DNA from: Solen grandis
Lineage: Eukaryota; Mollusca; Bivalvia; Adapedonta; Solenidae
Reading direction: 5' to 3'
Assembly: GCA_021229015.1 (NCBI GenBank)
Contig: CM037778.1
Location: 13,116,956 to 13,180,955 of the forward strand
Length of the DNA stretch: 64,000 nt
The translations under genes were made by a program, and so were the position numbers. Below the pieces are notes generated by a model. The model was not told where the DNA came from. It searched no databases and was given only the letters and a program-made list of their open reading frames with translations. Shown here one piece after another: positions 33,171-44,540 of this stretch. The first letter of the stretch is position 1, and each line of letters starts with the position of its first letter.

Positions 33171-34660
33171 CGGAGACAACAGAGTCCGTAACATTTCTAG
33201 AGGAACCGCAATTTAGTTTGTCCCCATTTCCTGTTTCCCGTTTTGTTTATTTCCGCTGTTTATTTCAGATGAAAACACGGCTTGTGATAAATATTGTTAA
33301 AAGCTTGGTTGATATTTCATATTTTTGAACTTATTGTAAAATCTAGTTGTATACACTTGTAAAAAATGCCATTTATACCGTGCTTATCCTGTATCGTATA
33401 TCGCATAACGTATTTCGCAGATCGTAAATCGTATGGTATCAGACAAAGCGCAATTATATCGTCCTATTTCTATCATTCCAATGTATTTTTTGACAACTGA
33501 TACATTAGCACCACTGTAGTGATCTACTAGACAATGCTGCACACCAAATATCTAAACCCCAGGCCTTGTGGTTTCTGAGAAGAAGATTTTTCAAGTTTTT
33601 CCTATATTAGCCTATGTTAAATCAAGTGACCCTGGGGCGGGGCCAATTTTAACCCCAGGGTCATAATTTGAACAATCTTGGTAGAGAGTCAAAAGATCAT
33701 GCTACATACCAAAAATCAAAAGGCTAGGCCTTGTGGTTTCGGAGAAGAAGATTTTTAAAATTTTCATTTTTAAAATCTATTTTTCGCTCCTGTAACCTAG
33801 ATTTTTGACCAATCAAAATAATTTTAACAACTTTGGTAAAGGGCCCCATAATGAACATTTCTGTGAAGTTTTATCAAAATCCAGTGAGTAGTTCAGAAGG
33901 AGATGTTTTTTAAAGAAATTGTTGACAACGGACGCACGCACTCACGGACGACAGACAAAAGGCGATCACAAAAGCTCACCATGAGCACGTTATGCTCAGG
34001 TGAGCTAAAAATACACATTAAAACTATAATGTAGGTATATAATTAAGTTACGATCATCTCTTTCAATGTTTTTAATAAGAGCACCCGAACGAACACTGCA
34101 GAAGAAAAAGGTCCCGGAAAATAAATTATTCCAAGGAAGCAACATCTTGGATGAAATCGGAGTTTGATTATGCATAATAGGTCAGATTTAAATCATTAAT
34201 TTTCAGACATGCTAATCATGAAAATTTTGATCAAACACATCAAGTAAACTTATAGGAATGAATGTAGCCCAGCGTATACTTAAATATCAATTTAATGCTT
34301 TCGAATATATATTTTTCACATGTGCATTAAATTGCTTAACGACGCACGGCGTCTGTTGCAGAAAGTCACGTAGGCCACTATACATGTATATACAGTACAT
34401 GTACCGGTACATAAAAAGTAAAAGAATGTTATTATAACTAATCAAATAATAAGATTATACTACATAATATAATTTATGATAAAAAATTAATACATACGCA
34501 AAATGTTGAATTTAGAGACACAAAGAAGAATTATTTTCTTTAAAAAAAAAATTAATAAATAAAGGCAGTCCTAAAACTTAGACTGCCAAAAATCTTAAAG
34601 TGATTCGACACGATATACGCTATGCGATTTATGATATACAACATACCATTAAATATAAAC
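33171..34660 (+). repeat. Interspersed repeat R with CGATATGCGAT-like motifs, split by a HINE-like element
   Basis: The left part (33,171-33,530), with GTATATCGCATAACGTAT and TTTGTCCCCATTTCC, has an inverted relative at 54,725-55,110. The right part (34,015-34,660), with AGAAAGTCACGTA and GGTACATAAAAAG, has a direct relative at 58,410-58,920. The HINE-like element at 33,531-34,007 separates the two. No coding frame is kept, and the nature of R is unknown. Confidence 0.65.
33531..34007 (+). mobile_element. HINE-like element, 5'-truncated
   Basis: Units with CACCAAATATCTAAACCCC and AAATCAAGTGACCC lead to a GACGCACGC-type tail. The 3' hairpin is GCTCACCATGAGC / GCTCAGGTGAGC, closing CTAA. The 5' motif is missing. 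Confidence 0.78.
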
Positions 34661-35522
34661 ATTAAGGACGTAAAAAATCTTTTTTGAATTTCTGATTTAT
34701 TTTAAGTAGAATGATGGGGGAAAGCCCAAATTTTAAGATACATGTGTTAAGAATATCATTAAAAGTATATTTGCCAAATTTTGAAGGTACAAAAAAGACA
34801 CATTTTAGTGTTTTATGCAAATTTGCCTAAAATTTCAATAAAATAGCAGTTAAAAAGCATTTATATCAAAGGACTGACTCTGACAAAATAAAGGAAATCT
34901 AAAAATATAAAAATTCAGTTTTGGGATAGTTTTTGTATACATATTGGTCTGGGCACAAATGAGATTTAGTGCCAGTTTTGTATTTTCAATGCATATTTGA
35001 CTGTATTTTTATCTGTAACTTATGGAATACATTATATGTTACAAATGGTGATAAAAATATCTTAAAAATATCATTTTAATATGCTGTTACAGTGTTTAGA
35101 ATCGAAATCTTTCTTATTTTTAATGCCATGTTTTTTCAACAAATTTTAGCAAATAGTGATGCTCTACCATAAGCTTAATCTCTAAAACAAGCATGGTGAC
35201 CCCCTTTTTTTAATTCATCTTTTAGTTAAAGTCTAAAGTACTTATATGCAAATTTTTAGAAAAATCTGTCTGTTAGAAAAAAACCCGTTCAAACGCCTTT
35301 AAAGGGTTATTCAAATAGATAATTTATTTTGAAGTGAAACATCAGTCTCAACAACTTCAGATTTGTGATTTTTAGCATGTTCTGGTGTAAATCTTTATAC
35401 CTTACAACAAAAATATGTAAAACAACTAGATAATCAATATATTTTATAAACTGGTATGTAATTCCTCAGTAAGTTAATCAAATTATAGTCTTATTATGAA
35501 TGGTGTTAGGGAAGTAAATTAC

Positions 35523-35617
35523 CATGTGATTCAAAGGCCCAGTATTTATCACCACACCTTCCAAGCCCAGTCTGAATTTCATCAGCAATGCAGACACCTC
35601 CAGCTTCCCTTACATAC
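35523..35617 (-). CDS. Single internal exon of a class III PLP-dependent aminotransferase (ETNPPL/PHYKPL or AGXT2-like)
   Basis: On the minus strand a 95-bp open segment is bounded by a good acceptor (TTTGTTTTTCAG) and a good donor (ATG|GTAATTT). It codes 31 full codons, including [15 protein letters not shown] and [11 protein letters not shown]. The IADEIQTG block is the class III aminotransferase signature in which the Asp contacts the pyridine nitrogen of PLP. The YVREAGG start and WAFE end resemble ethanolamine-phosphate/phosphohydroxylysine phospho-lyases slightly more than AGXT2, but one exon cannot decide. It begins with one base of a split codon and ends one base into the next. The exon carrying the PLP Lys, about 30 residues on, was not found nearby. 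Its flanks are intron. Confidence 0.85.
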
Positions 35618-35887
35618 CTGAAAAACAAAGAAATATTTATAAAATGGATTACACTTCAAAACTTTAATTGTTACAATATATGAATAATTTTCTTCATGAA
35701 TAAAAAAGATTTCCCTAGAAATTTTGATGTACAATTTTAAAAGAAATGTTCAAGGTGATGATCAAAAGGAACCTATGTACATGTATAATTTTTCTGATGA
35801 CACAATTGTTACACACAAATTTGATCTGGTGCATGTCCACTAAAAATCACACATGACCCATATTCACTATGTGACTAGGTTATATAA

Positions 35888-36330
35888 CAAGAGCTGTCTG
35901 TAAGACAGCACTCTCCACTTTTCCGCCAGTTTTTAGTCAAACCAAATTAAGGTGCTCACAAAAATTAAATCCAAAAGGAGCACATAACTTAAAATAATTT
36001 CAGAAGAAGAAATATTAACCAAAATTTCTTAGTCCAAAATGCACCATTATTATTAAACTTGTTTGCTTAATGACCCAAAGAACTTACTGAAGAATTAAAT
36101 GAATAAGCATGACTGATCACTAAGATGTATGCATCATAGTAAATTCCATGTAAAACTTTAACTAAGTTTAATTGCATGCAAACTTAATACATCAAACTTA
36201 CTTTATGTTCAAAAGGGGGCTATAATTTACAATATATTCAGTAAATAGCCATCTAACTTGATGCTCCTAAATACCTTGATGAAGTTTCAAGTAAATCCCA
36301 TACATGATAGCTGAGATAATAGCATTATAC
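35888..36330 (+). mobile_element. HINE-like fragment (CAAGAGCTGTCTG subfamily)
   Basis: It begins ACAAGAGCTGTCTGTAAGACAGC and contains core-like text (GATGAAGTTTCAAGTAAATCCC) without a recognisable 3' hairpin. It lies in the intron upstream of the aminotransferase exon. Confidence 0.5.
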
Positions 36331-36780
36331 ATGTAGTATGTTGTTTGTACCATACTGAAGTACAGTCTTAAGCAAGCCCTTGTATCGGTGGTCTCCCTTC
36401 TTTTAATGGTCAGTTTGAGATCCCATCCAATGAAAACTACTATATTGTAACACTAATGCCAATTCAAACGGTAAGATGCCAGACTTCTCTAGGGTGTCAG
36501 TGTACCATGCATACAGTGTATCCATTCTAGGCATCCCTGGGAGTCATATTTAACTGTTATCATCAAAATACTTAATATTTCGGGCCTTTCATAAACCTGG
36601 TCAAATGTATTGCTATACAAAGAAGTTGTTCACTTTCAGCATGCTTTACATTTGGTAATGCAATGTATCTTATTGGCAAAAAGGTAATTTATCAACAGCT
36701 AGTATTGTTTTCAACATTTATCCATGAGTGAATAGCTTTGAATTATCCATTTGTCAATCTGAAGTTAAATTATCTTGATG

Positions 36781-37800
36781 GTAAAACCACCGTATGGGAG
36801 CAACACCGGATATTGGTACTAAGCGAAGCAAGTGAAAGTCGAGAGAAGCTTACCCTATGGGTAAATTTTATCGAAATTTTCACGTTTCTAAGAATCTGAC
36901 ATGCACAATCATTTATGAATTCATCCATAACAAGTTTCTTCGTCTATCAAACCGTAAATTATTCTGAAACATCGTCATATATACTTTATATGGCTCTTAA
37001 AACATGTCATCTAGTACCGGCAAAAGTTATATTTGTCAACTTCATTAAAATTTTTTTAGCTCAATAACAGCATGTCTGGTCATGTTTTATCTGTCAAAAT
37101 CTAATATTTATCCAGATGTTAGTTTTTCCTAGTTTTGATTCTAATCAACGACAAAATCTTATTAATATCATTTTCTTTTACTGTACGGCAGCGGGTATGA
37201 TTAAAACACGAAAGGAACGAAAGGAACTTATTAAAATGGTATTTTCAAGAGAAAATTGTTAATAGTCATGTTTTTATTGTGGATTGTTAAAATACTAAAT
37301 AATATTTATAAAATTCCAAACTTTAAGTCCAGTATATAAAAAAAATTCCGGGCTCAGTTTTTCAGAAAATTCTAGTTTCTTTTTCATGTATCACGCTTAC
37401 TTTTTCATTACTTTGCCAAATATTACAATAAGATAAGTGTTTAAGTAACATATATCGCATCTGACGACAACAGTTACAAAAAATACACAAGCCTTCTTCA
37501 GTAGTTCAATATTGAGTTCCTTTCGTAGCGAAAGGGATACAGCAGGCATATCTAATATTTGTAATAATAGCTCAAAAATAACATTTTATCATCGAATTTT
37601 ATTAAACGTGATGGCTTTTCATATTTCATAGATCAAAAACTAAAGTATCACATTTTGTTGTGATAAAAAATCACTTTCATGTTTTTTGTTAGTTCCTTTC
37701 GTTCCTTTCGTGTTTTAGTCATACCGTACGGCAGCTTATATGTTGTGGGTACGGCTTATTGATATTCCACAAAAAAAAAGTGTACGGCTTCTTAATGTTT
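36781..37800 (+). repeat. Left arm of a long inverted repeat (contains the MITE)
   Basis: Bases 36,781-37,192 plus 37,736 to about 37,800 are the inverted counterpart of 42,200-42,722. Shared text includes ACACCGGATATTGGTAC, TTTCTAAGAATC and AACATGTCATCTAGTACCGG. Identity looks moderate, roughly four in five bases by eye. The MITE at 37,193 interrupts the arm. Confidence 0.82.
37193..37725. mobile_element. MITE with roughly 35-bp terminal inverted repeats and 10-bp target duplication
   Basis: The left terminus is GGGTATGATTAAAACACG then AAAGGAACGAAAGGAACT. The right terminus is its inverse with one mismatch (AGTTCCTTTCGTTCC ... TTTTAGTCATACC). GTACGGCAGC occurs directly before (37,183-37,192) and after (37,726-37,735), which reads as a 10-bp target-site duplication. 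The 533-bp interior has no frame. The right arm of the inverted repeat, near 42,298, carries the unoccupied site (inverse CTGTACGACGGCTTA). A 9-10 bp duplication points to a MULE- or IS4EU-type transposase acting in trans, but the family is not established. Confidence 0.88.
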
Positions 37801-37989
37801 TCTTCCACAATATAAAAGTACAATTACGACACTATACTGTGCACAAAATGTAAATATAGTCACCACAGTAAATAGAACAAATACTTTAATGTTTTTATGT
37901 GATTTTTAAGCAATGTAAATAAGCTTATTTTGATTTCCTTTTAAGTAATGCCCAGGGTCTGTAAGATGATCTAAAGTAAACTACATAGG

Positions 37990-38406
37990 GACTGTCTCTG
38001 GTGGCCAAGTGGTTACAGCGTCCGCAATGGGAGCGTGAGCTCAGATGTGCGATCCCCGGCTGCGACATACCAAAGTGTAAGTCGAATATCGACCTCGTAC
38101 ATCGTTTTTTCTACACAGGGAACACTGGACACGAGCTTCCTAAATTACCTCAAGCACTTCATGCGTTCGATGTTACATGGAGCTTGTGCCCAGGTATTTT
38201 CTATGGTCGATATCCTATACATACATTATAGCTCACGCGGAAAACACATTGTCCGCCAGCCACCGAGGACTTCCACCCATGACCGTAATATTTATTTTCT
38301 TAACCATCGCGAACACATTATAACCAAACGCCTCCATTGTAGAATCTCAGTGGAATCATCATGGAATCGCGGTGACACTTTTCTACTCGATAATCTTATT
38401 CTCTGA
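37990..38406 (+). mobile_element. tRNA-headed SINE-like unit
   Basis: A-box-like TGGCCAAGTGG near 38,002 is followed by a degenerate B box TGTGCGATCCCCGG near 38,046, then a 340-bp body rich in CpG relative to its surroundings. Target duplications were not identified. The long open frames in it are probably accidental. Confidence 0.5.
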
Positions 38407-38765
38407 GTCTCTGTTGCTTTTATTACTTCCATTCAATTACTAAGAAATTCAATAGCTAAAAGCGATACTGAATACATATGTATAAGTTATACACACCAAT
38501 CAGTCACAAAAATGTATTTCAAAAAATGTTCCTATAACAAAAGAGATTTTTTAATCTCAATTTTGTAACCAGTATATGATTAAGATTTATTTTGTTGGAA
38601 CTAATTTTCTTTAATTGGATTACTTAGTTCTGGATAAAAGTCGAATATCAAAATATTTGATTTGTTTCCATATCTAATAGGAACATAACAACACTTTTCA
38701 AAATTTAATTTTTGAAATTTCATTCCATAAAGAATATTAAGGTTGTTTTGTACAAAGATGTATAT

Positions 38766-41700
38766 TTGGGTTTTCGCATCGCAGTGCGAAAACCCTTTGT
38801 TATCGTTCTGTTTCTTTCTTTTTTTTTTCTTTTTTTTTTTTTCCTAACCCTTTTTTGTGAACGGCATAGCTCCGAGGTGAGAAAAGCCACATTTATGAAA
38901 CTTTTATCAGTAATAACCACGTCCTTGAAGATGATCCTAACGTCGAGATAATTTTCATTTTTGTTTTGATTTTCCCGCAAGGGGGCGTTTTATATGAAAA
39001 TGTTTAATAAGCAATATCTCAATTATTTGAGGTCCGATTCAAATGCAGTTTTTTGCATAATGTTCCTTGTAAATAGCCCAATAAAATATGATAGGTTTCA
39101 AAAATTTGCGTATATAAAACTTTCGTGCTACAGGAGGTTAAAAGTTCGAATCTCGCAAAAACTGTGAAATAAGGGTAGGTCTACCAAAAACGTGCCCATT
39201 TTATTCAGAGATGAGATAGAAAAATTTTGTTTGTTGCATATGATTCGCAAGACATATACGCACAAAACATATGCTGTGGCGATTTTGAGAAATGCATGGT
39301 TTGTCCACAGTACGAGGTCAAACATAACCAATATTTTCGAAAAATCAACATTTTAAAAGCATGACTTTTAAGGTTATTTGCAGCTCCTGACTTTATTTTT
39401 TGTTTAATCTTCATCATTTTTTCACTGTTAATGCATTTTTATAAAACAAATAAAATCATAGAAAAAAAATCACCCATTATATGCAAAGGTCAAGGTCATA
39501 TACCAATTATTATTATTTATATCGGCATAAAATAGCTCCAAATCTAAAAATATTTTATAGAAAGTATATGAACAAAAGTTTTAGTTTGTGAGGAGATCTT
39601 TCCATTAATGTTTAGTTTTTGAAGATCGGACTTCATTTGATCAAATGACCACAGTCCAAAGTTTGATCCTTTTATCAAACAATTGTATATCCATATGTTT
39701 CCTCTTTTAAAAAAAAAAAAAGGTCAAGGTCATATACCAATTATTATTATTTTTATCGGCATAAAATAGCTCCAAATCTAACTAGAACTATCACTGAAGG
39801 TGATTCATACCCCCACCCCCATCTTTGACACAGGATGTATTCACATAACAAAACGAATGTTCACACATAGGATTTGGGCTTATAAGCATACCAAAAAAAA
39901 AATATTATCACTAAAGGTGATCAATACCCTCACCGGAAGTCTGTCATGTGTAGGAATACAGTTTCAAAAGTTTGCGTGAGTGAAAGACAACATGTATATA
40001 AGGTTTAAAGTTAGTGTGAGCAATGGTTCAAAAGTTTTGGACAATGCTAAAAAGTTTTGACAGACAGACAGATAGACAGAGAGACACACATACAGACAGG
40101 CAGAAGAAAACAATTTGCCCCCAAGATCTGTAGCTGAGGAGAATAAAAATGCAGTCTAATTATGGTTCACATCCATATTTATTGTTTGCAAAAACCTGTC
40201 TTTAAGAATTTACATTGTGGTTTTCTTATGCACTGCACTTCCTCTCATCAAGATCAATCTACATATGAAGTTTCATCAACCTAGCTACTTTAGTATTGGA
40301 GTTATGCTCCGGACAAAATCAAAAGATTAAAAATGACAAAGGGCAATAACTCCTTTCAAAATACATGCAGAGTTATGGTTCTTGTGCACTGCACTTCCTC
40401 TCATCAAGATCAATCTACATATGAAGTTTCATCAACCTAGCTACTTTAGTATTGGAGTTATGGTCCGGACAAAATCAAAAGATTAAAAATGACAAAGGGC
40501 AATAACTCCTTTCAAAATACATGCAGAGTTATGGTTCTTAGGCACTGCACTTCCTCTCATGAAGGTCTATCTACATATGAGGTCTATCTACATATGAAGT
40601 TTGATCAACATAAGTACAGTAGTTTTGGAGAAATGCTCCGGACAAAATCAAAAGACAAAAATTAACAAAGGGGAATAACTCCTTTAAAAAACATGCAGAG
40701 TTATGGTTCTTATTCACTGCACTTCCTCTCATCAAGATCAATCTACATATGAAGTTTCATCAACCTAGCTACTTTAGTATTGGAGTTATGCTCCGGACAA
40801 AATCAAAAGATTAAAAATGACAAAGGGCAATAACTCCTTTCAAAATACATGCAGAGTTATGGTTCTTATGCACTGCACTTCCTCTCATCAAGGTCTATCT
40901 ACCTATGAAGTTTCATCAACATAGGTACAGTAGTTTTGGAAAAATGCTCCGGACAAATATTTGTAGACCAACCGCCGGACCGACCGACCGACCGACGGAC
41001 GGACCGACCGACCGAGCGACAGGGTGACTCCTATATACCCCCCCAAATTTCATTTGTGGGGGTATAAAAATATTTTATAGAAAGTATATGAACAAAAGTT
41101 TTAGTCTGTGAAGAGATCTTTCCATTGGTGTTTAGTTTTTGAAGATCGGACTTCATTTGATCAAATTACCACAGTCCAAAGTTTGATGCTTTTATCAAAC
41201 AATTGTAAATCCGTATGTTTCCTCTTTTTTGCAGCTCCTGACTTTAATTTTTGTTCAATCTTCATCATTATTTCACTGTTTATGCATTTAAATAATACAA
41301 ACAAACTCATAGTAAATAACGAAAAAAAGGAAGGATAATACCGATTATTTTATTTTTATCGGCACAAAATAGCTTCAAATCTAAAAATATTTTAAAGAAG
41401 GTATATGAACAAATGTTTTAGTTTGTGAAGAGATCTTTCCATTGGTGTTTAGTTTTTGAAGATCGGACTTCATTTGATCAAATTACTACAGTCGAAAGTT
41501 TGATCCTTTTATCAAACAATTGTAAATCCATATGTTGCTTCTTTTTTGCAGCTCCTGACTTTACTTTGTTCAATCTTCATCATTTTTTCACTGTTTATGT
41601 ATTTAAATAATACAAATAAACTCATAGTAAATAACCATAAAAATATGCAAAGGTCAAGGTCATAATACTGATTATTTTTATCGGCACAAAATAGCTTCAA

Positions 41701-41918
41701 ATCTAGAAATATTTTATAGAAAGTATATGAACAAAAGTTTTAGTTCGTGAAGAGATCGTTCTAATGATGTTTAGTTTTTGAAGATCGGACTTCATTTGAT
41801 CAATTTACAAAAATATTTGAATAAAGTTAATATCAATCAATTATGTCTGCAGTTGAAACCAGTACTCTTACTAGTCAAGTTAAAAGCGAAAACCAAGATG
41901 CCGCTTTGGGGTTCTAGT
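38766..41918 (-). mobile_element. HINE-like element of the GGGTTTTCGC family with roughly 330-bp units
   Basis: Read on the minus strand, the 5' end ACTAGAACCCCAAAGCGGC, with the motif GGTTTTCGC, is at 41,918-41,884. The 3' hairpin with arms GGGTTTTCGCA/TGCGAAAACCC is at 38,766-38,794, next to a (TTTC)n-like tract at 38,812-38,845. Between them are three to four units marked by GAAGATCGGACTTCATTTGA (39,622, 41,143, 41,459, 41,781) and GCAGCTCCTGACTTTA. One unit is split by another HINE-like element at 39,782. It has no coding capacity. Confidence 0.75.
39782..41067 (+). mobile_element. HINE-like element nested in another, 156-bp core units
   Basis: The 5' end CTAGAACTATCACTGAAGG with ATACCCCCAC is complementary to the 3' arm GTGGGGGTAT. 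Core units marked by CACTGCACTTCCTCTCAT start at 40,231, 40,387, 40,543, 40,715 and 40,871. The period is 156 bp, and the one longer step comes from a 16-bp internal duplication. A (GACC/GACG)n tail spans about 40,966-41,020. The sister unit at 39,541 gives the uninterrupted host (AAATCT then five A then TATTTTATAG), so the element lies within an A5 tract with no target duplication. Confidence 0.9.
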
Positions 41919-42199
41919 TTTTTAATTAAGATGAAACACTTAATATCGATAGAATGACATATTAAACCCTGGATGGAGTTGTGGTGAATATTTGTCAATC
42001 GTTGTTATTGCGGAAAACGCTTTCAGTGTGTGATTTACTGTAACGTTGATTTAGTGATAAATAAATTCAATGTCGAGATTCATTGAAATATTCAATATTG
42101 GCGTAGACACGTGAAAATCTAGATATGACTTATGTAAATATGAAAGAAAGGTAAAGAAAAGTGTAATTTGGCAAATTTGCATACTAAGGGAACACTCGT

Positions 42200-42722
42200 T
42201 TTTCAGAAAAACAATGGAATTTTCATTTGATTTCGATGCAATATGCTGTACATGACAATAGTAATATGCCGTACACCCGGTTGTCACTTATTTCTAAGCC
42301 GTCGTACAGAAGAAAAAAAATGATATTAATTAATGATTTTGTCATTGATTAGAATCAAAGGTAGAAAGAACTAACATCTACATAAATATTAGATTATGAC
42401 GGATAAAACCTGGCCAGATATGCTATTATTAAGCTGAAATGGAACTATTTTAAAGAGAATGAAGTTGACAGATATAACTTTTGGCCGGTACTAGATGACA
42501 TGTTTTAAGAGCGATCTAAAGTATATGACAGTGTTGCAGAATATTTTTTGTTATGATAGACGGCGAAACTTATTATGGATGAATACATATATGATTGAGC
42601 ATGTCTGATTCTTAGAAATGTGAAAATTTTGATAAAACTTACCCTTAGGTCAAGCTTCACTCGACTTTTTCTTGTTTCGCTTGGTACCAATATCCGGTGT
42701 CGCTCTCATATGGTGAAAACTG
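42200..42722 (-). repeat. Right arm of the long inverted repeat
   Basis: This is the inverse of 36,781 onward. It lacks the MITE and so preserves the empty insertion site at about 42,293-42,307. The outer end lies near 42,722. From here to about 42,960 no feature is recognised. Confidence 0.82.
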
Positions 42723-42959
42723 CCTGTCTACTAGGTATTTAGAAGTTGACAACTAACCGGTCATTTTTTAAGTCTGATTCATTATATGACAGTCAAGATT
42801 AATGAACACAATAAGTGAAATAATAATTACCAGTATATAAAATATTATACATTTAAATCCACATTGCTGTACCACTATACACAGAATAATCAATCCGTGG
42901 TTACTAGGAATGGAAGAAAATGATATTTTTTTTTTTAATTACGCATTGTATTGATGAAT

Positions 42960-43052
42960 GTAATGGGCTTTCCATGAGCAAAAGATAAACAAAAAATATG
43001 TAGTAAAGTTTCAAGAAAATGAAAGGTACAGAGATATGGTGCAGACACAAAT
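42960..43052 (+). mobile_element. Fragment of a 148-bp-family HINE unit, left of DIRS copy 2
   Basis: AGTTTCAAGAAAATGAAAGG and GAGATATGGTGCAGACAC match the unit text of the element at 18,888. The unit stops at DIRS copy 2, and related text follows at 49,225. Confidence 0.6.
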
Positions 43053-43095
43053 ATGAAATTTTTGAAGTAAAATTAATTTTAATTAGTAAATACTT

Positions 43096-43214
43096 ACCTG
43101 TTATTACTTCAGGTATGTGTCTATTTGTGCACAGCTTCCAAAACAGAGTCCGCAAAATAAACCATTCCCTAAGCCCCCTAGTTACCGGAAGTGTAACCCC
43201 CGTTCTCCAATTGT
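43096..43214 (+). repeat. DIRS copy 2, left inverted terminal repeat
   Basis: Nearly identical to 9,979-10,098, and the inverse of 49,084-49,202. Confidence 0.92.
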
Positions 43215-43270
43215 ATATGAAGCCATCGAGGGATACAACCACGAGCAAGCGGGGAGGGAGGTGGGACTCT

Positions 43271-43365
43271 GTAATAACAGGTAAGTATTTACTAATTAAA
43301 ATTAATTTTACTTCAAAAATTTCATTTTAATAGCATAAATACGTTACCTGTTATTACTTCAGGTA
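43271..43365 (-). repeat. DIRS copy 2, internal complementary region
   Basis: The complement of the joined extremities, as in copy 1 (10,155-10,250), with almost no differences. Confidence 0.9.
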
Positions 43366-43494
43366 TGACTTCGTCGCTAAGGTGGGAGGTTGCTAACAAA
43401 GAACCTTGATTGCAGCGACACCCGAAGTAGAAAACGACCAAAGCCGCCGAAGGTAAAACGCTCTCGAAAGAGCGAAAAACGTCAGACAGGATAA

Positions 43495-44540
43495 TTAAAC
43501 TACTGTCTGAGCCACTACAAGCGGACCCAAATCCGCAAGGTTTTGTGATTGGTTAGCCAGTGAGCGGAGATAAAAGGAAGAAAACGTAGTAGAAGACTTC
43601 CAAGAGGCCGCTTTAAGAATATCATCCATGGGGGATTTATTCAAGAAAGCCCAAGAAGCAGACAAAGCACGGAGCTCATGTGGTCTAATTCTTAAAAAGG
43701 ATAGATCCCTGTCCGAAAGATCCGAATAGGCAAACTTGATAGTTGAGGCTACCCAACGAGATATTGATGCTGCCGAAACTTCGCCCCCCCCCTTTTATTG
43801 GGAGGAAAAGACGAAGACGACGACCCCGTAAAGATTTAACCTTCTGGAGGTAAAACTTCAAGGCTCTAACCGGACAAAGAAGCCGATCAAGATCACCCCT
43901 AGCGCAAGACCTAGCAAGGCTCGGAATAACTACCGGAGGGGAACAGACCGAAGGGAGTTGGGTTTTCGCAAGGAAACCAGGTTGAAAGCTCAAGGATACA
44001 GAGCCATCAGATTTGTTAAAGCGTAAATAGCCTTCCTCAGTAGAAAAGGCATGAATTTCGCAACGACGTTTAGAAGACGCCATTGCTATGAGAAAGACCG
44101 TCTTTCATGTTACGTGCAGGAGAGAAGCCTCAGAAAGAGGTTCAAAAGGTGCCTTAGTAAGAGCCAGTAAAACACAAGAAAGATCCCACTTTGGAGTTAA
44201 CGAACGAGAGACTGGCCTAGACAGTTCAAACGAACGAATAATTTCCGAAAGATAAGGATCCGAACCAAGGGAAGAGGATCTGTGAAAAGAGGTTCAAAAG
44301 GTGCCTTAGTAAGAGCCAGTAAAACACAAGAAAGATGGCGCTTTTTTCTCGTTAAAAAGAAAAACTAGAAAGTTAGCGATTTCTCTGACAGGAGCCTTGA
44401 CCGGATTAATCTGCCGTGCGATACACCAATCACGGAGACCTTCCACTTTGCCTGGTAGACAGATCGAGTAGATTGTCTCCTGGCCTTAGAGATAATAGAG
44501 GCAACTGTTGCCGAAAATTTCTTCTGTCTAACTCGCTGTT
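43495..44540 (-). pseudogene. DIRS tyrosine recombinase, copy 2 (rearranged)
   Basis: The catalytic domain is readable, with SSKRRCEIHAFSTEEGYLRF near 44,070. It includes the PGFLAKTQ segment that copy 1 has lost and LCPVRALKFYLQK near 43,870. The terminal frame ends at TAA 43,495 after VAQTVV. The same nine-C run as in copy 1 breaks the frame near 43,784. At 44,287-44,336 a 50-bp segment copied from 44,135-44,184 replaces about 55 bp of the core-binding region, so the N-terminal half is destroyed. The promoter and start are not discernible. Confidence 0.85.
44287..44336. repeat. 50-bp templated duplication inside DIRS copy 2
   Basis: AAGAGGTTCAAAAGGTGCC and the text through CAAGAAAGAT repeat 44,135-44,184 in direct orientation 152 bp away. 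In copy 1 the matching place (about 11,140-11,195) has unrelated native sequence. Confidence 0.9.

Noticed and set aside
38001..38406. Small host protein gene
   Set aside because: The frames overlap a tRNA-like SINE head and body, and no family motif is seen.
38720..38980. Lys-rich antisense frame
   Set aside because: It is made by the TTTC/T tract of the HINE-like element at 38,766-41,918.
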